A stretch of 64,000 bases of DNA. It comes from Parapristionchus giblindavisi (lineage: Eukaryota > Nematoda > Chromadorea > Rhabditida > Diplogasteridae). Shown in pieces: positions 43,736-53,823 of the stretch. How positions within the stretch are numbered: position 1 is the first letter of the stretch; each line of letters begins with the position of its first letter. The notes below the pieces were generated by a model, which saw nothing but the letters and a program-made list of their open reading frames with translations, did not search any database and had not been told where the DNA came from. Location of the stretch: NCBI GenBank assembly GCA_943737045.1, contig CALSFV010000291.1, forward strand, positions 1-64,000. Reading direction: 5' to 3'. The translations under genes were made by a program, and so were the position numbers.

Positions 43736-46700
43736 ATGATTGTCTACATAGCCTTATATGGCTTACTCTTCATTCAATATTCTCTGGTGCATTCGATTGA
43801 TTTTTCCCAATGTGGAGAATCAATGGTAAGATCCAATTTGATTCAGTTTAGCATTATCAGATTATTGTTTTGTAATAATATTATCTATTGACTAAGATAT
43901 AATAATCTAGTTTTTATTTAGAACATTTGATGAAATGTGATTAATGCTGTAATTTAAAACAAATCATTCGCAGAAATGCTTCGTTGATATGTCATGCAAG
44001 ATCAGAAGTAAGCAAAGTCCCAGCGACCTCGTTGATTACATACATGGAGAGAACTTGCTCAACTCGGGAAAGTGCAATCGAGCAATATCGATCAGGTTCG
44101 CTTTTTTTAATGTAAATTTATCGGAGCTGTGTTTTCTCAATTCAAGCATTCGTTGCTTTTTCTATGTCCTCCTTCTGTGTCCCCCGATCCCTCCCGTTGA
44201 TTTCATCATCTTCTTCGAACATTTTCGTCAAAACTTTCTTCGCAAATTACTTTCGAAAGTTGCGAGCGAGCATTAGAGAGCGTGTATTTCGTTAAGATTT
44301 AAATTATTTCCGACGAAATTTGCGAAGTTTGCTTTCTTCACAATTTTCTTCACAACTTTTTTGACAGATTGGACACACCCTAGTTAAAAAAATTGGAAAA
44401 TCGGATATTACTTGAACAAGGAGTTATGAAAACTTATGAAACTTATATAACTTTAGATCCTTTATCGAATGGTATATAGCATGCCATGGAAATCCAACTT
44501 TGATTTTTTGTACTTTTGATAGATTCAAAACAGGGGTGTGCATTTCTCGTTTCTCGATTTCTCGAATTTCTCGATTTCTCGACTTTTTTCGAGAAAGTTT
44601 CTCGTCGAGAAATTTCTCGATTTTTATTCGATAAATTCGAGAAAAACTTAAAATATAAAATAGGTTAAATTTTAAGTTTTTTCTCGAATTTCTCAAATAT
44701 TTAACTTCTATGAACAGTGAAATATGTGCTTAATAAATTCCCTTTAAGAGTCAAATTGCTCTTACAACGACATATCATTGTCTTATTGATTACAAATTGC
44801 AAAATAGAACTTCAATTCTCTTATTTTTCTTAGCGTTAATGTATCCCCTTGGTGGGTTGCCACATCTAAAATATTCCGGTTTCATGTATTCACTGTTATT
44901 CTTTATGTTTTGGACAATGTTATCACTTATAAATGTTGTTATTGTTGGAAAAGAGAGAAAAAGTAATGAAAACGCATTTTATTATATTTTTATAATTTTT
45001 CTCGAATTTCTCGGATTTCTCGAAAAAATAAATCGAGAAATCTCATTCGAGAAATTTTTCTCGAAAATTTTTTCTCGCACACCCCTGATTCAAAACCGAT
45101 AAATTGGTGCAATTTTTGGCTGAAGTGTTTACCGCCCTCTAGGGACTCCAACCATCAAATATGAGCCATCTAGGACGATTTAGAAATATTGTGCCATGCC
45201 CCCACGGACGCCCCTCCGCTGTAAGGGAGAGTGCGTTTTAATTTCGTTGAAATATGCAACAATGACAAAGAATTAAATATTAAATATAGGGCACATTCTC
45301 CACTTCGTTGGCAATTCACACTCGTTGATGAATCATTGAACCCTGAAGACGGAATCAAACTCGAATGGAACGAAGATGAACTCGTCACATGTAACAGTAC
45401 TGGAATTCACTCCAATTTCATATCATCGATTAGTGCGTTTCTCAGTTGTTTATTGTTACACCACAAAGTTATAAGTTACGACTGTAGCAAAATTATAACG
45501 TTTAGACACTATTTCAGAATAGGGTACCAGAACACCGGGCAAGTCCAAAAGGACATGAAAAATGAAATAAACACAATGCTAAGGACGTTTATGTATATTA
45601 AGCAATTATACTAGTATTTTGGACTGGTACCCTATTCTGAAGTAGTGTCAACTTGCCAAGAAATTATGACACTCTGCAAACATATTTTGTACAGGGATTT
45701 TTTTACAAAAGTGTAGGAAAATAAGAACCTTTTTGCACAGGAGAAAGATGTTTGCCTCAATTTTTATTGATGGTTGTTATTAGACTGGCCTGACTGAGTG
45801 CGAAAACAACATTTTCAAATATTGTTTTTCGAAATTTGCATTTCTATGCAATTTTTTTACTGTCAACTTCAAATGAATGTAACTCGCTTCGTTTTTGATC
45901 AACCGTACAATTTTTTTCAATCGGTTGCTAGTGACCTCGTCTGCAAATAACTCAATTAAGGATATGGTCAGGAATGTTGTTTTGCATGTGCATGAAAACT
46001 GTTCTTAGCATACAAAATGCGATGTTTCTCGAAAATTTCCCACACAGGATAAGAGTTTTATTGCAGATTCGGATTCCCCGTCCTCAAATTGGGGTATCCT
46101 GATATATCTTTTAACCCAACTATGCCCCTCCAATAGTGCTACTGTATATCGTCCAGGACATGTGCAACTTTCTCTCAAATCACACCCTTGGTTGTAAATC
46201 AGTTCAAACTTATGCTAATGTACTACGTATTGTATCTCGACCTTCCTTTCAAAATTGTCTCAGTGCTTCGAATTCTCAACAACCACCATTTTTGAGATGT
46301 GAATGGAAAACTGATTTTAATAACGCTTTTTAAACTTCTTACTTCTAGAATTTCTTCTCCTTCGAATCTTGTTAGCAGATTCGTTCAGAACGAAGGATAT
46401 CACTTCTCTCCTTCATTCTTCTTTCTATCTCTTCCGCACGAGGTTTCTTCGAATGAGTGAAGCAATCCTGAGATCAGCGAACAACTGTTTAGCCTTTGGA
46501 TCGCATCTCGCTCAATTCTTCGTACTACGCAATGCCCATCCCATGTGCTCTCGAATGCTCTCTTCTCTCACACATTATGATGGTTTTAAGTGAATTAAAA
46601 ATTTAAAAAAAAACAGCAAAAAAACAACAAAAAAAAACAAAAAAAACAAAAAAAGCTGGTGCTTTTTAAGTTGCATCAATTCTGAAAGGCGAAAAATCGT

Positions 46701-49295
46701 TAATAAAACAGTTTTCGATTCATATCTCAAAAATGGTTGTTGTTGAAAATTCGAACCAGACAATTTTGAAAGGTTTGTCGAGATACATGGTTTAAATATT
46801 CTAATAACTACATTATCATAAGTTTGAGCCGATTTAAAACCAAAAAAAATGTGATTTGAGAGAAAGAGGAGTCCTGGAAGATATACAGTAGCACTTTTAG
46901 GGGGACAGAGTTGGGTTAAAAGATATACCCCAATTTGTGGACGGGGAATCCGAATCTGCAATAAAACTCTTATCCTTTATGGGAAATGTTCGAGAAACAT
47001 CGTAGTTTGTATGCTAAAAAACAGTTTTCGTGAATGACACACGCGAAATAACATTCCCGACCATATTCTTAATTGAGTTATTTGCAAATGAGGTCATTAG
47101 CAACCGAATGAAAAAAATTACGCGGTTGATCGGAAACGAAGCGAGTTACAATCATTCGAAGTTGACAGTAAAAATATTGCATGCAAATTTTGAAAAACGA
47201 AATTTGAAAATGTTGTTTTCGCACTCAGTCAGGCAAACATTTTTCCCTGTGCAATGGTTTCATACACTTTTACACGAGACCCGTGTTATAACTATTCAAA
47301 TTTTGTTAAAATTGCCTTGGTTTCTTTTTCTTGTTAAATGGAATAATATTGCAGATATCAAGGACACTTCCGATCCCTCTCTTCGTTATAAGAATTGCTC
47401 CTTCACTATGGTTTTTCTTGAATAGAGATCAATTCTCTCAGAGACGAAAGGATAAATCTTGTGGATAAGAAGATTCCCCCTGTTTTGACCCCTTCTGCAT
47501 TTAATGTGCTGATAAGATAAAGTATTATGGATTCCTCGTCCGAAATAGTAATTTTTAAAATTGTGTAATTTTCTTTACCATTTGGAATATGGATGAGAAA
47601 GTGTGATTTACCGCTTATTTGAGCTTCGATCGAAACGAGAATAATGTTTAAAATCGCTACGAAAATCAACGAAACTACATTTTTTGTGTTTTATCTTTAT
47701 CGATAAAGATACATCAATGCAGTGCAACGGGGAGACTCTAGTATTTCAAAACTTAAAGTCTACTTTAAAAAAACGTCACAAGTTTACGAAGTTTACTTTA
47801 AGCCTACTTCAAGTGAATGACGTCACATTTTCACAATAAGTAGACTTGCGTCTCACTTTATGTATACCTACGTAGTGACGTCACAATTGAAGTAGGACCA
47901 CGTTTCACTTGAAGCAGACTTATTAGTCTACTTACAATTAAAGTAATGGTGTAAGTAGACTTCAAATTTTGAAATACCGGAAGAGAAACGATAGAAGTGA
48001 ATTGATTAGTGAAACTAGAGCGAATGCAAATCTGTTCCGTTTACACTCATTCTATCAGGATTTTGTATTCACAAAAAATGTTGAGCCAAATCGGTGAGAT
48101 CGAAGTCCGGCACTGCCTGGAATCTTACGGCGTCTTAATTTATTTATTTATTTGATACACCCCTGACAGGTACGACAGCAAATACAGAAAACGACTGCAA
48201 ATACAGAATGCGACAGGAAATATTAAATAATCAATGGTTTTACAATTTCTCGTTTTGTAGCTTCAGTACCTGGATAGTGAATATCCTAGTTCCAAATATT
48301 ATCTCGGGAGTACCGACTCGGATGTACACTCTAGTGTACTGATAGACTACGTTGGTGTTGCTAATCTGAGTACGTTAATATCGATTGATTACATCTATAA
48401 ATCATTGAATTTCAGTAAAATGCGATAATTCGACTGATCAATCGATGGGTCCGAATATTGAATGTCCCAATGGCGAAGAGTGCAAAAAGCCGGCTTTTAA
48501 ACAAAACAAGTACAAGTGCAACAACAAATTCTTTATGAGGTGATTCAGAAAGAGATACAATTTCTCCGAATACGGTATCAGAGTGTTCTTTCACGCCACT
48601 TCTAAAATTCACTTCTCGAAATTTATAACGTACCTTACAGTGATTGGGCAGAGGGCACAGTTTCGAAATTATGCTAGACCATTCATATTAGGTTGTTAGA
48701 GTCCCTAGGGGTGAGATACACTTCCAAAAACGACGCGAATTATCGATTTTTTATATCTCCAATGAAAAAAAAAACAATTGATTTTTCTAATCATCTCATA
48801 TATCATTAGAAAGAGCGTGTAAACTTATGTAATGGCTCGTTAAAAAATAGTGGAAAACAGAAATTGGCGACTTTCCACCCGTTAAAAAAGTACCCGGAAA
48901 GTCGAAAATGGAAACACGAATTTTGAATTCGCGCGCGCGCAAAGAGGTGCGGGAATTCAAATTTCGAGTTTCCGCCATCAATTTTTAGCAGATAAAATGG
49001 AAATTCAACTAGGAAAGTCGGAATTTGAATTCCCGCACCTCTTTGTGCGCGCGCGAATTCAAATTTCGTGTTTCCATTTTCGACTTTCCGGGTACTTTTT
49101 TAACGGGTGGAAAGTCGCCGATTTCGGTTTTCCACTATTTTTTAACGAGCCATAAATCTTACAAGTTTAAAAAGATTTCGCGCAATGGTTATTTTTGAGA
49201 AACTCCGATTTTCCGATAAGTAGCCGGATTTTTTTTCTTTTCGTTAAACAGCAGACCGTATGCTCATCATCTCTTCTATCTGGACAGTTGATATC

Positions 49296-49380
<85 letters not shown>

Positions 49381-52300
49381 ATTTAATTTAATTTAATTTA
49401 TCATACATCAATAAGATGCGACAACATTTGAAATAACAGATAAAAAGTGCTTGTGGGATAGATAGAAATAAACGGGAGAGGGGGGGGGGGTAAAGGGGAG
49501 AAGGGGAAGTGCAACTCAGAAATGACTCTGTATCAAAGATCAAACGGCGATCAATGACAGATTAGGTTGGCAAGGCCTAGCGGTGGAGAGGTCCGCAATG
49601 ATTCAATATATATCGGATCGAGAGAGTCTAGAATGAGGGCACTAAAGAGGGGTAATTGTGATTCCTAATTTCTCAATAAGATCTTGGGAGGAAAGCAATT
49701 TAGCTTTGATAACGGAAGTGCTACATGCTATGGTGGATGAATCAATAATACAATATAATTTAATCAGAAAACGAGCAACTCTAACAGAGAAAGATGATCG
49801 ACGATTTTCTCGTCTAGCGAGAGGAATATGGAAAGCAAAGCAAGATACACGACCAAATGTGGGTTTAAAAACAAAGAAATGACTAGCTGGCAAATCTATT
49901 TGACAACGAAGGATCTTAAGAGCATAAATAATATCGATTACTGTTCTTCTATGGTACAGAGTTGGGAGAGAATACATCGATAATCTAGCGGGGTATGAGG
50001 GAGGAAAACGAGGGAAACCAACAATACGATTACAACGATAAAATAAAAGACGAGTAAACAGATGAGAAACATTTTCTAATTTACGCACAAGACCTTTGGA
50101 TGATGGGGACCAAACTGGGGAAGCATATTCAACTATGGGAAGAATATAACATTTAAAAGCGTGAATATACACATCGGATTTGGTACAAGAGATCGAGCGG
50201 AATAGTAAATATACTAATGAAGTAGCTTTCCTAGATATAATAGAAATGTGTGATGAGAAATTGAGGAGAGGATCAAGAAAGACTCCAAGATCACGAATAG
50301 ACTGAGAAGAAGGTAGAAGATGAGAATGAATGGAATATGGGAGAGATGGGTTATTTTTACCTATATATAGTACAGTGCATTTTTTTGAGCAACTGTTAAC
50401 TGCCATTTTTTGCAGTAATCTAATACAGATGAAATCCCTTGCGAAAGTTGGAGGTGAGAAGTCATAGGTTGTATATGACTATAAGTAGAAAACAGTTTGA
50501 TGTCATCAGCAAAAAGACGAATGCCCACTAAAGGGAGAGTGTCTATAACCCTGGGTAGTTCCGAAAGATAGATTAAAAATAGTAATGGCCCTAAAACTGT
50601 ACCTTGAGGAACTCCTGATGTAACCTCCCTCTCGGAGGAGAGCACAGCGTTCTCATGACTTTCAAAGCAAGAACGACCGCTCAACATACAAACTCTCTCG
50701 AATACAATGGTCTCTCCTTTGTCTTGCTTTGGAAGAAAAATGGCTTGGACCAGAATACTGTGAGAGGGAGTTATCGACACGTACTCTAAAACTTCTATTA
50801 GCTAAAAATCAATTAAACCATGTTAAAAGATTACGTCTGATTCCGATAGATTCCAACTTGAATATGAGTTTTGAGTGAGAAACGGAATCAAAAGCCTTCG
50901 CAAGATCAATATAAATAACATCAGTACAGAGATCACGATCAATGGAGTCACGCCAAGATTGAGTGCAATGTAAAAGTTGAGATACGGTTGATCGTCCAGA
51001 CATAAAACCATATATTGTTCCGTGGGGATGATAGAATGGATGTTACACCATTTTAAGATACGTGGTTTAAGGAAACGTTCCAAAACCTTACATGCAATTG
51101 GAGTGAGCGAAATGGGTCGAAATTGGGACACATCAGAAGGCGACGGTACCTTGGGTATTGGAACAATTGTGGCGATTTTCCACACTGATGGAACCTGCCC
51201 TAAGGCGATAGAGAAATTGAATATAACAGAAAGAGGATAGGCTAGAGACGAGGAACAGTTCTTATAGATGATAGAAGGAATGTAATCGGAGGGCAAAGAA
51301 CAGGAAGAACTAACACGTTTAAGAAGATAACAAACATCCATGGGCATAATAGTAGGAATAGATAAATACTGGGAGATTGATGAAGATAGAGGAGGGAGGG
51401 TCATGTCATCAGTGGTATACATTGTCTGAAAGTAGTCAGCCAATGCATTGACCTTAGACTCAATAGATAAAAGAGGATTTCCAGAAGAATCGCGTATACA
51501 TCCTATTTTGGTCTTTCCTTTCAGACGAGAGCTAAGGTAGTTATAAAATCCTTTACCATGTAGTTTAGAAAGTATTTTGTTTTCACGATTTCTAACAAAC
51601 TTCCTTATCTCTCGCTGAAGGTGTGCACAAACAGTCTGATACAATGGACGAACAGGATGAAGATGGATCTTATTGAATAAAGCACGTTTATGTGAGATCA
51701 AAGATCGAATGTGTGAAGGGTATTGATCGAAGGGAATAGGAGCTTTGCAAATAGGAACATACTTGGGTAGAAGAGATAAAACGTGAGAGGTAAATTTAGC
51801 ATACAAGTCATCAATAGATGTGAAATCATTAAGTATTGAGTCCCAATCGGAAAAGAAAAATGCATTGTCTAAGAAATCAAAGTTTGTCTTACGTTAGTTA
51901 AAAGTTGGACTCTCACTCGTCTCTCTACTCTACTCTCACTCGTCTCTCTACTCTCACGGGGAGAGGTGACCTCTTGTCTCTCTCTCCCGCCAATCGCAAT
52001 GGTCGTCGTCGCGCTCCTGATTCCCCTTCTGCGACCTCCCCCTCATCATTTCCTCCTAATAAGAAGGGACGTCCATCTATCAAAGACGCGGTAGTCAAGG
52101 CTATCGAGTTTTCGACGATGGAATGTCCATCTTCCATTCCTCCTCCTCTTTGGTCATCTATGACTTCACTTATCTCTATTCTTGCTTCCTTTGTAGAGGA
52201 ACTGCAAGAGGCTCGTCAGTTGTATGAGTCTCAGTTCCCTCCTCCATCCTCATCATCTATCCCATCTAATCCTCCTTCATCCGTATCTCATTCTCCATCT

Positions 52301-53763
52301 GTTGTTCCTAGTCAGTCTATGGAGGACCACCTTCGCTCACGTTCTTTAGTCGTATACGGTATGGACGAGCCTTCCAACGACCTCTCACCATCTGAGAAGG
52401 TCGAGAGTGATCGATCGGAGATTTCCTCCCTTCTTGATGCACTCTCTGTTGAGGCCACGCCCGTATCGGTGTACAGAATGGGTCGACCAACTGGAAGACC
52501 CAGACTAATCAAGGTGGTCCTTCCGGCCAGATCCTTCTTGCTCACGGCACTGAAGAATGGACGTGTTCTTCGAACACACAACCAATTCCAAAAGGTGTTC
52601 ATTCGTCGTAGTCTGAGCGCAGAGGATAGAGCCAAACAGGCTGAACTAAGGCAAGTTGTACGAGAGTTCAGGAAGAGTGATCCCTCCTCGCCTTTTGTCA
52701 TCTACAAGGGCGAGATCTGGCATAAAGAGGATATAAAATCTGGTAAGAGGATCAATCTTCCACCCTCTCTTTCCTCATCATCTCCTTCATCTCCTATTCA
52801 ATCAAACTAGGTAGTCTAGGTTTCCCCCCTCATTCCTTGCCTTATGTTAATCCATTTCGTTTATCATCGTCTTCTATCCATTCTCCCTCTCCCTCTCCCT
52901 CAAAACCCGAACATAGAATCTCCTTTGATGTTGGAGACTGATCTGCATGTCCTGTTGTTGCCTGTTCATCACTAACATGCTCTTCCCCCCAATTCTATCT
53001 GTACCCCAATACTATCGTCTCATAAGAACACTGATATCCTCAACAAGGCTCAATCCATACTATTTCACTCCATTCTTTATCACGGGTTTCCTGTAAAAGT
53101 GTATCAAAATCGCCCCCTTTTGCCACTAAGAAAAATTTTTGTCCCCGATTTAGATGAACATCGATCAGAGGGTGTGGTTGAGGGTGATGAAAAGGCATAG
53201 CCACTTGATTTGGCTAAAATTGCAAATTATCGATTTTTGTGATCTACCTTGAAAATGATCATAACCCGAGTCATTTTCATCGTACAGCGAGCTGACCGGT
53301 GTCATTCGAACCGCATTCTAATTCTCTCCAAGAAAGTTGTAAATAACCCGTTCGCTGCTAAGTCGTCTTCAGGGCGAAAAACGCGAAAAACACATTTTTT
53401 TAAACAAAAAGGTGACCTGTTCTCGAAAATTTTCTCTTGAGATCATCCGTTTTATTGCAGAAAATAAGTTTTCAGATCACGAGGCGACTGAATTGTCTAC
53501 ATCCCTCGTTTTCGATCAGTGATTTTGAAAATTGCATATTTAGTTCTCAAAAAATCGATGATTTGCAATTTTGGCCAAATCAAGTGGCTAGACCTTCTCA
53601 TGACCCCAGCCACACCCACTGACCGATTTTCATCTAAATCGGTTACAAAAAACATTTCCTAGTGACAGACTGCTACACTTTTACCGGAGACACATGTTAT
53701 TATTCTTCATTTCTTTTTGTTTCACAACATTTTTTCGCTTAATGTAAATAAATAAATAAATAA

Positions 53764-53823
<60 letters not shown>

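Noticed and set aside
43989..44276. The whole 95-codon frame as a single-exon gene
   Set aside because: Only its first part fits the spliced model; the rest after GTTCGC is hydrophobic and intron-like.
46369..46593. 74-codon frame in the loop of palindrome R
   Set aside because: No recognisable motif and no splice support; probably chance within a unique loop.
47030..47425. 131-codon frame
   Set aside because: Two thirds lie in the right arm of a B palindrome and the rest has no support.
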